NCBI GenBank assembly: GCA_036510675.1
Contig: DATCDN010000108.1
Location: forward strand, 1-39,135
Source: JAATGI01 sp036510675
GTDB lineage: Bacteria; Pseudomonadota; Alphaproteobacteria; ATCC43930; CGMCC-115725
Direction of reading: 5' to 3'
Length of the DNA stretch: 39,135 nt
Shown: positions 23,244 to 32,420 of the stretch, one piece after another
How the letters are laid out: every line of letters starts with the position of its first letter
How positions within the stretch are numbered: the first letter of the stretch is position 1
The notes under the pieces: model-generated
Databases searched by the model: none
Told to the model about the DNA's origin: nothing
What the model saw: only the letters and a program-made list of their open reading frames with translations
Program-made: the position numbers and the translations under genes

Positions 23244-25124
23244 CTACAGCACTCGGTCGAGCGCGTCCCGGTTGATGCTGACGGGATAGCGCTGGCGCAG
23301 AGCCTGCTCGTATTGATCCAGCAGATCGCCCTTGGTCGCCCGGTCGATCTCGTCCGCGATCGCGGCTTTCTGCTTGGCGGCTTCCTGGGGGTCGGGCGGC
23401 AATATTTCGGTCGCCTGCGCGACCATCACGCCGTGCGCGCCATCGCCGCCGGCAACCGCCTGGTCTTTTTTCGCGGCGAATAATTTGGCGATCAAGGCGG
23501 GTGGCATATCGGCGCCGGTCGCATAGCGCGATAGCGGCTTGGTGGTGACAATCTTGAGGCCATGCAGGGCCGCCAGCTCCTCCAGCTTCTGGCCCTTGTT
23601 CACGGCGCCGGCGATGTCGTCGCCCAGCTTGGCGAGGCGGGCCTCGCGGTCGCTCTGCTGCCACGCGGCGGTGACTTTGTCCTTGATCTGGGCCAGCGGC
23701 TGCGGCGCCGCTGGGTTCACCTTGTTGACGGCGAGAATGTAATAGCCCTGGTCCGGAAGCTCCTTGAGGTCGCTGGGCTGGCCGATCGCCGTCGCGAACG
23801 CGGTCTTGAGGATGTTGGTCGCGGGCTGGGGCAGCGGCGCGGCCTTGCCGGCGGCATCGCGCCCTTCGGCATCGACGCCGTCGGCGGTCACGGTCTTGAG
23901 GCCGAATTTGGCCACCACATCCTTGAAGTTGGCGCCGCCCGCCAGCGCATCGTCAATGGCGTTGGCGGTCTTGGCGACCTGGTCCGCGGCCTGGGCCTGC
24001 GCCAGCTCGGTCTCGATCTTGCCCTTCGCCTTGTCGAAGGTCGCGGTGGTCTCGGGCGTGATCGCGGTCACCTTCACGATGTGCCAGCCGAACGGGTCCT
24101 TGATCGGCTTGGTGACTTCGTTGGGCTTCAGGGCGAACACCGCCTTGCCAAGATCGCCCGGCATCTCGGCCTGGCTCAGCGCGCCGACATTCACCGCGTC
24201 GGGCTTCTCGCCCGCGACTTCCTGGGCGACCTGGGCGAAATCCTTACCCGCCGCCAGCGCGGCGGCGGCGGCCTTCGCCTTCGTTTCGTCGGGTACCAGA
24301 ATCTGCTGCACCGTGCGCTTTTCCGGCTCGCGGAATTCGTCGGCGCGCTTCTTGTAGGCGGCTTGGAGCTGATCTTCGGGAATCTTGATGCCGGCCATCA
24401 ACTGCGTCGGATCGATCAGCGCCACGGTGAAGCCGCGCCGCTCGGGCTGCATGAACTGATCCTTGTGGGCCGCGTAATATTTCTCCAGCGTCGCCGCGTC
24501 GGGCGTGGCGGCGGTTCCGACGGCGCTGGGCGGAAGGAGGATGGCGGCGGCGACCCGGCGCTCGCCCCGGCTTTCCCACAGCGTATCGACCAGTTCCGGC
24601 GGCGCGCCGGCGCCCGAGGTCACCGCGTCGATGATGCGGCCGCGATTCATGTCGGTCCGCAGCGTCGTCTCATATTGCTGATCGGTCATTTGATTGGCTT
24701 GCAGCAATTGGCGATAGACATTGCGGTCGAACGCGCCCGAGGGGCCTCGGAACGCCGGATTGGCGACGATGGCCTGGCGCACCGCGTCGTCATTGACGGC
24801 GAGGCCGAGCCGATCCACCTCGAGATCGAGCAGATGGTCGTTGATGACCTGGTTGAGCGTGGTGTCCACCAGGCCGAGCTGTTTGATCTGATCCTCGGTC
24901 AGCGAGGTATTCATCGCCTGACGGAAGCGATCGACCTGACGCCGCAGCGCCTGCGACACTTCGGTGGACTCGATCGGCACGTCGCCGACCGAGGCGACGC
25001 TGGTGTCGGCGCCGCGGCCGCGAAAAATATCGCCGATGCCCCATAGGGCGAAGGTGAGGATGAGGACTCCGAACAGAATCTGAACGACGATGCCGGAGGC
25101 GCGTGAACGGATGGCTTGAAGCAT
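23244..25124 (-). CDS. ppiD: Periplasmic folding chaperone PpiD / SurA-like peptidyl-prolyl isomerase
   Basis: 626 residues. A single N-terminal membrane anchor (VVQILFGVLILTFALWGIGD, about 13-32), a SurA-N-like chaperone domain with FRGPSGAFDRNVYRQLLQAN, then a parvulin-type domain from about 265 (EKRTVQQILV... VNVGALSQAEMPGDLGKAVF, DPFGWHIVKVTAITPE). A long C-terminal region with a second diverged parvulin-like part follows. The protein sits in the inner membrane near the Sec translocon and helps emerging envelope proteins fold. Divergent from tpiA across a 52-bp gap and followed by trpE, the usual alphaproteobacterial order. Confidence 0.93.
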   Translation of the reverse strand: MLQAIRSRASGIVVQILFGVLILTFALWGIGDIFRGRGADTSVASVGDVPIESTEVSQALRRQVDRFRQAMNTSLTEDQIKQLGLVDTTLNQVINDHLLDLEVDRLGLAVNDDAVRQAIVANPAFRGPSGAFDRNVYRQLLQANQMTDQQYETTLRTDMNRGRIIDAVTSGAGAPPELVDTLWESRGERRVAAAILLPPSAVGTAATPDAATLEKYYAAHKDQFMQPERRGFTVALIDPTQLMAGIKIPEDQLQAAYKKRADEFREPEKRTVQQILVPDETKAKAAAAALAAGKDFAQVAQEVAGEKPDAVNVGALSQAEMPGDLGKAVFALKPNEVTKPIKDPFGWHIVKVTAITPETTATFDKAKGKIETELAQAQAADQVAKTANAIDDALAGGANFKDVVAKFGLKTVTADGVDAEGRDAAGKAAPLPQPATNILKTAFATAIGQPSDLKELPDQGYYILAVNKVNPAAPQPLAQIKDKVTAAWQQSDREARLAKLGDDIAGAVNKGQKLEELAALHGLKIVTTKPLSRYATGADMPPALIAKLFAAKKDQAVAGGDGAHGVMVAQATEILPPDPQEAAKQKAAIADEIDRATKGDLLDQYEQALRQRYPVSINRDALDRVL

Positions 25125-25176
25125 GGCGCGCGGATGATATTAGAGACGGTGAAATAAGCCAAGGCGGGCCGACACC

Positions 25177-25920
25177 ATGCGTAAGCTGATCGCGGGCAAC
25201 TGGAAAATGAACGGGCTGCGGGCCGACGGCGTGGCGCTGGCGCGCGATCTGGCGGCGCGGGCGCGCGGCGCGGCGCCGAATTGCGATCTGCTGGTCTGCC
25301 CGCCCGCCACTCTGCTGACCGAGATTGCCGCCATCCTTGCCGACGGTCCGGTCGCGCTGGGCGCCCAGGATTGCCACGCCGAGGCATCGGGCGCCCATAC
25401 CGGCGATCTCAGCGCGGATATGCTGCGCGATGCCGGCTGCGCCTATGTCATCCTGGGCCATTCGGAGCGCCGCGCCAATCATCATGAGACCGATGCCGGG
25501 GTGCGCGCCAAGGCAGTGGCGGCGCTGGCGACCGGCCTTATTCCGATCATCTGCGTCGGGGAAAGCGCCGAACAGCACGATCGGGACCAGACCTTGATGG
25601 TGATCGCCGCCCGATTGTCCGGCTCGCTGCCGGAGATCGCCGGCACCAGTCAGATCGTGGTGGCCTATGAGCCGATCTGGGCGATCGGCACCGGCCGCAC
25701 GCCGAACCCCGACGATATCGCGGAAGTGCACTCCTTCATCCGCACCGTCCTCGGCGAGCGCGTCGCCAATCCCGGCGCGGTGCGGATTCTCTATGGCGGC
25801 TCGATGAACGCCAAGAATGCCGCGGCGATTCTGCCCGTCGCCAATGTCGATGGCGGGCTGATCGGCGGCGCCAGCCTCGACGCCGGCTCGTTCTGGACGA
25901 TTGCCCAAGCGGCGGGCTAG
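25177..25920 (+). CDS. tpiA: Triosephosphate isomerase
   Basis: 247 residues. N-terminal RKLIAGNWKMNG carries the active-site Asn and Lys, GHSERR carries the electrophilic His, and AYEPIWAIGTGRTPN carries the catalytic Glu and the flexible loop. The phosphate-binding ends ILYGGSMNAKN and GGLIGGASLDAGSF are intact. It interconverts dihydroxyacetone phosphate and glyceraldehyde 3-phosphate in central glycolysis. First gene of the tpiA-secG-pyrG-kdsA-eno-ftsB-pdh block, 55 bp before secG. Confidence 0.98.
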   Translation: MRKLIAGNWKMNGLRADGVALARDLAARARGAAPNCDLLVCPPATLLTEIAAILADGPVALGAQDCHAEASGAHTGDLSADMLRDAGCAYVILGHSERRANHHETDAGVRAKAVAALATGLIPIICVGESAEQHDRDQTLMVIAARLSGSLPEIAGTSQIVVAYEPIWAIGTGRTPNPDDIAEVHSFIRTVLGERVANPGAVRILYGGSMNAKNAAAILPVANVDGGLIGGASLDAGSFWTIAQAAG

Positions 25921-25975
25921 CTTTACCCAACCGAACCCGCTAAAACGCCGCATCCCTAAAACCACCGGTCGAGCC

Positions 25976-26365
25976 ATGGTCGCCGTCCTGCTTGTCGTTC
26001 ACATTTTCCTCGCCATCGCGCTGATCGCCACCATTCTCATTCAAAAGAGCGAGGGCGGGGCGCTGGGCATCGGCGGCGGCGGCATGTCGGGCTTCATGAC
26101 CGGGCGCTCGACTGCGAACCTTCTAACCCGCACCACCGCCGGCATCGCGGTGCTGTTCTTCATCACCAGTATCGTGCTGGCGGTCCTCTCGGGCCATGGC
26201 CGGGTGTCGCGGTCGGTGGTGGAGGAAAATTCGCTGCCGGCCGGACCGATCCCGATGGCGCCAGCGAAATCGGGAACCGCTCCCGCACCGGCGAAGCCGG
26301 CGGGGCCCGCCGCCCCCGCCGCCCCCGCCGCCCCCGCCGCCCCCGCCGCACCTTTGGCGAAGTAA
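25976..26365 (+). CDS. secG: Preprotein translocase subunit SecG with Pro/Ala tail
   Basis: 129 residues from ATG at 25976 (MVAVLLVVHIFLAIALIATI); the longer frame from 25901 overlaps tpiA and adds an unlikely basic N-terminus. Two membrane helices flank the conserved cytoplasmic loop LIQKSEGGALGIGGGGMSGF and MTGRSTANLLTRTT. SecG assists SecYEG-mediated export in the inner membrane. The tail after residue 85 is Ala/Pro-rich, encoded by five 9-bp tandem units (26306-26350), typical of alphaproteobacterial SecG length variation. Confidence 0.95.
   Translation: MVAVLLVVHIFLAIALIATILIQKSEGGALGIGGGGMSGFMTGRSTANLLTRTTAGIAVLFFITSIVLAVLSGHGRVSRSVVEENSLPAGPIPMAPAKSGTAPAPAKPAGPAAPAAPAAPAAPAAPLAK
26306..26350 (+). 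repeat. 9-bp tandem repeat in the secG tail
   Basis: Five consecutive CCCGCCGCC units (last unit ends in A) encoding repeated Pro-Ala-Ala. As a 9-bp unit, slippage would change tail length without a frameshift. Confidence 0.9.
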
Positions 26366-26368
26366 AAA

Positions 26369-27598
26369 ATGGCACCGCGCATCCCCGAACCAGACCTGAC
26401 CCCGCAAGAGCTGATCGCGCGCGCCAAGGCGCTGCGCCCGATGGTGCGCGCCGATGCCGCCGCCGCCGAGGAACGCGGCTTCTACAGCCCGGAATTACAT
26501 GAAGCCTTCAGCAAGGCCGGCTTCTATCGCTGTCTGCAGCCGCGCAAGTTCGGCGGCTATGCCTTCGACATCCGCACCTTCTTCAAAGTGATGGTCGAGA
26601 TTTCGACGGGCGATCCCGGCATCGGCTGGTGCCTGTGCCTCGGCTCGGGCCACGCGCTGCAGATCGGTTCCTGCTTCGATGAGGCGGCACAAGCCAAAAT
26701 CTTTGGGCCCGACGGCCATTTCATCGCGCCCTACAGCCCCAGCGGCCCGTCGCCCGATGCCGCCTGCGTCGCGGTGCCGGGCGGCTATCGCGTCACCGGC
26801 AAGTGGCGCTATTGCTCGGGCGTGCCTTACTCGACGCATTTCTTGGGCCTTGCGCCGATGCAGGGCGAGCCGCATCCCGGCGGTCCGACCAAGAAGCTCG
26901 TTACCGTGGTGGTACCGCGCGAGAGTTACGAGATTCTCGACGATTGGCACGACATGTTCGGCCTGCGCGGCAGCGGCTCCAACAGCGTCGTCATCAAGGA
27001 CGCATTCATTCCCGAGGAATTCGTCACCGACCGCATCTTCGCCGATAACGCGACCGGCACGACGCCGGGCATGGCGATCCACGGCAATCCGCTCTATGGC
27101 GGCCTGTTCTCGGCCTTCGGCGCGGGCGAGCTGGCCTGCTCCCAGGTCGGCGCCGCATGGGCGGCGCTCGAAGCCTTCGAGCAGCACATCAAGGAAGCGA
27201 AGCCGCTGTTCTCGCCCAAAATCTACAAATACCAGCATCATGACTGGCAGCGGATTTTCGGCCTGGCGCTGTCGATGGCCAACGCCGCCGAGGCGGTGCT
27301 GCTGCGGGTCGGCGAGCTGTACCTGGAATACGCCACGGCGCGGACCTTCACCGATGCCGAGGCGATGCAGCTCTGGGGCATGGAGCATCAGGCATCGCGC
27401 CTCGCCTGGGAGGCGGGCTATGACCTCTTCCGCGCCTCCAGCACCACCAACATCCGCGACGGCCAGTTGATGCAGCGCCTGTTCCGCGACTTCGCCACCT
27501 TCCGCAACAACCCGGCCCACCAGCCCGATTTCACCGCGACTCGTATCGCCCAAGCCTATTTCCACCTGCCGATCGAGGATTTCGATTTGCGGAATTAG
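26369..27598 (+). CDS. Acyl-CoA-dehydrogenase-fold flavin-dependent hydroxylase, second paralogue
   Basis: 409 residues, starting 3 bp after secG. The same layout as the gene at 7333-8622: ELIARAKALRPMVRADAAAA, YRCLQPRKFGGYAFDIRTFF, GWCLCLGSGHALQIGSCFDE, and GLRGSGSNSVVIKDAFIPEE. These match group D flavin monooxygenases that need an external reductase. No strong ribosome site precedes the ATG, so translation may depend on secG. The gene interrupts the usual secG-pyrG neighbourhood and is followed by an AGTTTTCAGT-type inverted repeat, which suggests later insertion. The substrate is unknown. Confidence 0.85.
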   Translation: MAPRIPEPDLTPQELIARAKALRPMVRADAAAAEERGFYSPELHEAFSKAGFYRCLQPRKFGGYAFDIRTFFKVMVEISTGDPGIGWCLCLGSGHALQIGSCFDEAAQAKIFGPDGHFIAPYSPSGPSPDAACVAVPGGYRVTGKWRYCSGVPYSTHFLGLAPMQGEPHPGGPTKKLVTVVVPRESYEILDDWHDMFGLRGSGSNSVVIKDAFIPEEFVTDRIFADNATGTTPGMAIHGNPLYGGLFSAFGAGELACSQVGAAWAALEAFEQHIKEAKPLFSPKIYKYQHHDWQRIFGLALSMANAAEAVLLRVGELYLEYATARTFTDAEAMQLWGMEHQASRLAWEAGYDLFRASSTTNIRDGQLMQRLFRDFATFRNNPAHQPDFTATRIAQAYFHLPIEDFDLRN

Positions 27599-27675
27599 TT
27601 TTCAATCGTCAGTTTTCAGTCATCAGTGCGAGTCGCGCTCTAAAACTGACAACTGATAACTGACCACTGAAAACT
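27597..27675. repeat. Imperfect inverted repeat, AGTTTTCAGT family, copy 2
   Basis: Left arm from AGTTTTCAATCGTCAGTTTT, right arm ending GACCACTGAAAACT, separated by GCGAGTCGCGCTC. Same family and similar length as 1597-1671. Both copies touch the stop codon of an acyl-CoA dehydrogenase-fold gene. Here it lies 40 bp before pyrG. Confidence 0.8.
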
Positions 27676-27714
27676 TTTGTGACTCTCCGCGAGAATCGCT
27701 TACACTGAAGGCCC

Positions 27715-29343
<1,629 letters not shown>

Positions 29344-29440
29344 CGCGTTCCTGGGATATCGGCGTATTCGGCGCCAAAACAATTTTCTTGCCGTCGCGGG
29401 ATAATCGCGCTCGGTGTAATTTGCGCATTGGGGGTAGGTC

Positions 29441-30589
29441 ATGACGGAGATCAATCCGGATCAAGTAACACGGACCACGCATACCAGCGCCGGCCGGCGC
29501 ATCTTCAAGAGTTTCGTGCTGGTGCCGGTGGGCTTCCTCGCCGTGATCGCGGCGATCTTCACGATCTATTGGAACGAGGGCCGCGCCGTGCAGGCCGCGA
29601 CGGCGCTGCGGGAAGGCGAAAGCGCCGTGGTCGAGGCGCCGACAGCCCCGATCGATCCGGGCCTCGACGGCAAACTCGTTCATGTCACGGGTCCGCTCGG
29701 CGTCGAGCGGACGATGCAGGACGATCGCTTCCCGGTCGGCGGGCCCGATGTGGTGCGGCTGTCGCGAATCGTCGAAATGTACCAGTGGAAGGAAACGAGC
29801 GAGCAGAAATCCCGCGGCGGCGGCGATTACGACACGGTCTACACCTATAGCAAGGACTGGTCCGACAAGCCGATCGATTCCGCGGCCTTCGATACCCAAG
29901 AGGGCCATCGCAATCCCGCCATGGCTCTCCAGGGCGAGGTCTGGGACAATCTCAGTGCCAAGCTGGGGGCGTATCGCGTCGATCAAACCGTCCTCGATGG
30001 GATGAATAATTTCGCCCCCTACGGTGCCGGCACGGCCACGGCACCGACCGGGTTCCGCCGCGAGGGCGCGGGCTTCTACCAGGGTGCCAACAGCGGCAGT
30101 CCGGCGCTCGGCGATCTCCGCGTGCATTTCGAGGCGGTGACCGCGCAGCCCATGTCGGTGGTGGCGGCGCAGCATTCCGGCGCGCTCACGGCGTATCAGG
30201 CCGGCAATGGTTATCGGATCGCGCTGTCGGCGCCCGGCACCGCGATCGCGATCCAGATGCTGAAGGACAAGGAATCGGACGAGCGCGGCACGACCTGGCT
30301 CCTGCGCGGCGTCGGCTTCGTCGTCATGGCGATCGGCTTCATGTTGATCCTCGGCCCGATCTCCGCCTTGGCCAGCGTGTTGCCGTTCCTGGGCGGGCTG
30401 GTCCGGGCCGGCGCCTTCATGGTCGGCATCGGTTTGGCGGTCCCGCTGACATTGATCGTGATCGGCCTGTCCTGGGTGGCGCACCGGCCGCTGCTCGGGG
30501 TAGGCTTGCTGGCGCTGGCGGCGGTCGTCTTCGGTGCCCTGATCTATCGCCATCGTCACGGCAAGGCAGCGGTAATGGAGAAAGCATGA
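29441..30589 (+). CDS. TMEM43/LUMA-family membrane protein
   Basis: 382 residues. One membrane helix near the N-terminus (SFVLVPVGFLAVIAAIFTIY, about 25-44) is followed by FTIYWNEGRAVQAATALREG, the hallmark start of the TMEM43 family. A large soluble domain of about 240 residues and three or four clustered membrane helices (from about 287) follow, ending in a His/Arg-rich tail. In eukaryotes TMEM43 is an inner nuclear membrane/ER protein; the function of bacterial homologues is not established. It overlaps the next gene (EF-hand protein) by 4 bp, so the two are co-translated. GGGGGTAGGTC precedes the ATG. Confidence 0.85.
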   Translation: MTEINPDQVTRTTHTSAGRRIFKSFVLVPVGFLAVIAAIFTIYWNEGRAVQAATALREGESAVVEAPTAPIDPGLDGKLVHVTGPLGVERTMQDDRFPVGGPDVVRLSRIVEMYQWKETSEQKSRGGGDYDTVYTYSKDWSDKPIDSAAFDTQEGHRNPAMALQGEVWDNLSAKLGAYRVDQTVLDGMNNFAPYGAGTATAPTGFRREGAGFYQGANSGSPALGDLRVHFEAVTAQPMSVVAAQHSGALTAYQAGNGYRIALSAPGTAIAIQMLKDKESDERGTTWLLRGVGFVVMAIGFMLILGPISALASVLPFLGGLVRAGAFMVGIGLAVPLTLIVIGLSWVAHRPLLGVGLLALAAVVFGALIYRHRHGKAAVMEKA

Positions 30590-31569
30590 TGGCGTCGTTC
30601 CGTCGATTCCTGGTCATGGCGTTGGCGCTGTCGGCGCTGTGTCTGGCCGCCGCGCCCGGCTGGGCGACGGATATTCCGAGGGAATTTCGCGGCCTGTGGC
30701 TCACCGGAAAATCCTGCGGCGAGGTCACCGGGTTCGGGCTCTTCGCCAATGATTTCGGTCTCACCGGCTCGCTCGCGGCGGGGAAAGACGACAAGTTCAC
30801 GCTCTATATCTTCGGCAAGGAGGTCGTCACCGAGGCGAAACCCAACCGTCTGGTGGTCCGCCTGCCGTCTTCCGGCAAATCGAGCGGGGACAATTTCTTC
30901 GTTCGCGAAATCAAGGATGGGCATCTGACCTCCTATTCGTCGAGCGCGCCGGACAAGCGCACCGATGGCTTCCATTGCGCCAGCCCGGCCGCGCGCGACC
31001 CGCATGCCCTGGTGGTGACGCGGATGCTGAGCCGGCTCGATACTTTCGTGCGCGCCTATTCCGACATCGCCGATAAGTGCTCGGCGACGGTCGAGCAGTC
31101 GCCGCCCTGCCTCGCCCAGATCGTCGCGCTTATCGACGTCAACGGCGACGGCAAGATCGCGCCGGCGGAAGTGACGACCTTCTTGCGGCACTACGCGCCG
31201 GCGATGATCCTGTTCGGCGACAAGGACGCCAAGGTTCGCCAGGGCTATCGGACCATCATTGTCGATCCCGACGATCTTGCCGGTATCGAAGCCGCCGCCG
31301 CGATCTTCGGCCCGTTCCTCACCAACATCGTCTTTTCCAATTTCGACTATGATGGGAACGGCTTTCTGTCGGCCGCCGAGATCGGCATCGTGCTGAAACA
31401 GGAAGGCGTGCCGGGCGGCGCCAGCGAGGCAATCCGCATGTTGAGCGAAAGCCGCGAGCAGGCGGAAGGCGCTCTCGGGGCGGTCGGCGGCCTGACCGAT
31501 ATGCTCGGCCCGAAAACCTCGAAGGGGCACACCCCGATCCCGCGCCCCGAATTGCCCGGCGACGAATAG
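30586..31569 (+). CDS. Secreted EF-hand protein coupled to TMEM43-like gene
   Basis: 327 residues. Signal peptide to about residue 28 (ALALSALCLAAAPGWA-TD). The N-terminal half (about 30-140) is an unrecognised beta-rich domain with Cys in GKSCGEVTGFG and FHCASP. Two EF-hands follow: DVNGDGKIAPAE and DYDGNGFLSAAE, both with full calcium ligand sets, separated by about 70 residues. The C-terminal tail is Pro-rich. The start overlaps the TMEM43-like stop (ATGATG), so either Met may serve. A periplasmic calcium-sensing partner of the membrane protein is a reasonable but unproven idea. Confidence 0.82.
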   Translation: MMASFRRFLVMALALSALCLAAAPGWATDIPREFRGLWLTGKSCGEVTGFGLFANDFGLTGSLAAGKDDKFTLYIFGKEVVTEAKPNRLVVRLPSSGKSSGDNFFVREIKDGHLTSYSSSAPDKRTDGFHCASPAARDPHALVVTRMLSRLDTFVRAYSDIADKCSATVEQSPPCLAQIVALIDVNGDGKIAPAEVTTFLRHYAPAMILFGDKDAKVRQGYRTIIVDPDDLAGIEAAAAIFGPFLTNIVFSNFDYDGNGFLSAAEIGIVLKQEGVPGGASEAIRMLSESREQAEGALGAVGGLTDMLGPKTSKGHTPIPRPELPGDE

Positions 31570-31570
31570 G

Positions 31571-31609
31571 CGGGGCGGCGCGATGGATACCGGCGTTCGC
31601 CGGTATGGT
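31571..31609. repeat. REP-like palindrome immediately upstream of the GIY-YIG gene
   Basis: Hairpin ATACCGGCG-TT-CGCCGGTAT (31587-31606) preceded by CGGCGCGATGG, the same as module A of the array at 31984-32165. It starts right after the EF-hand gene stop and ends 27 bp before the nuclease start codon. Confidence 0.85.
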
Positions 31610-31635
31610 AGAAAGGAAGGCGAGGGACGAGCACG

Positions 31636-31920
31636 ATGTTCTTCGTCTACCTTCTGTCAAACAAGCCTCGCGGGACGCTCTATGTCGGCAGCACCAACGA
31701 TCTGTTCCGCCGCATCTGGGAGCATAAGCAAAAGGCCGTGCCCGGTTTCACCAAACGTTACGGCGTGGACCGACTGGTCTGGTACGAGGCACATGAATCG
31801 CTGGAATCGGCCCGGCTTCGTGAGCGCCAGATCAAGGAATGGCGGCGTGCCTGGAAGATCGAACTGATCGAGCGGGACAATCTGCATTGGACTGATCTTT
31901 ATCCGAGCCTCAAATTGTGA
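31636..31920 (+). CDS. Small GIY-YIG nuclease
   Basis: 94 residues, essentially one GIY-YIG domain. VYLLSNKPRGTLYVGSTNDL contains the two Tyr motifs (VYLL and LYVG), RRIWEHK contains the conserved Arg and His, and LESARLRERQIKEWRRAWKI contains the Glu that binds metal. This is the compact YhbQ/UPF0213-type family, often present in many copies in alphaproteobacterial genomes. There is no DNA-binding extension. The gene is bracketed by REP-like palindromes: one module upstream (31587-31606) and a hairpin plus 76-bp tandem units downstream. The ribosome site is weak (GAGGGACGAGCACG). A link between this nuclease and repeat spread, like RAYT with REPs, is inference. Confidence 0.92.
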   Translation: MFFVYLLSNKPRGTLYVGSTNDLFRRIWEHKQKAVPGFTKRYGVDRLVWYEAHESLESARLRERQIKEWRRAWKIELIERDNLHWTDLYPSLKL

Positions 31921-31935
31921 TGCCGCCACCCCGAT

Positions 31936-32165
31936 GAACCCCCGGACTTGATCCGGGGGCGGGGTTCATGGCGGCAGCGGTGCGATGGATACCGGCGTCC
32001 GCCGGTATGGCAAATTTGTTCCACCCCGACGAAAGTCGGGGTCCATTGTGCGGCGGCGCGATGGATACCGGCGTTCGCCGGTATGGCAAATTTGTTCCTC
32101 CCCGACGAAAGTCGGGGTCCATGGTGCGGCGGCACGATGGATACCGGCGTTCGCCGGTATGGCGC
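31936..32165. repeat. REP/BIME-like array with 76-bp tandem units
   Basis: The array begins with hairpin CCCCCGGA-CTTGA-TCCGGGGG (31939-31959). Units then start at 31984, 32060 and 32136, exactly 76 bp apart; the third is partial. Each unit has module A (GATGGATACCGGCG, TTCGCCGGTATGG, then CAAATTTGTTCC) and module B (CCCCGAC-GAAA-GTCGGGG followed by TCCAT and GTGCGGCGGC). Units one and two differ at only a few bases. The array ends where the third unit changes to GCGCATTTTGG. Confidence 0.95.
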
Positions 32166-32420
32166 ATTTTGGAGGCTTTGAAAAAAAAGCGTGTGTTATT
32201 TTTCCGGCGGACGGCGGCCTTGAAGTTCATACGCAAACTGCGTATATTCTGCGCAGAAACGAGCGCGCGGGACATGGCCTATTGGAAGAAAATAAAAATG
32301 ACGGAACGAAGCCAATTTTTCGCGGAAATGAGCCAAAAAATGCCGAAATATCCGGGGAAACGAAGCCAATACGAACCCAATTCGCAGCCATTTCCGGCGA
32401 TTTTGGGCTAAGATCGGCCC
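32166..32420. other. Noncoding leader before kdsA with repeated short motifs
   Basis: No gene. An A-run (about 32180-32188) is followed by a palindrome TACGCA-AAC-TGCGTA (32230-32244). From about 32300 comes a region with a repeated CGAAGCCAAT word (twice), the related GAGCCAAA and CGAACCCAATTCGC. This part is AT-richer than the flanks and shows a GGAAA...CCAAT rhythm. It may be part of another interspersed repeat or a regulatory leader. Confidence 0.5.

Noticed and set aside
23562..25046. 494-codon plus-strand frame opposite ppiD, and similar long antisense frames over trpE, pyrC, ybhF and pdhA/pdhB
   Set aside because: Composition and lack of motifs show they are mirror frames produced by high G+C codon use.
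31583..31867. 94-codon frame starting in the repeat upstream of the GIY-YIG gene (MDTGVRRYG...)
   Set aside because: It starts inside the palindrome and is a shifted reading of the nuclease gene, with no recognisable domain.
31984..32165. CRISPR-like array
   Set aside because: The 76-bp units are nearly identical throughout, with no variable spacers, and each contains two palindromes. No cas genes are nearby.
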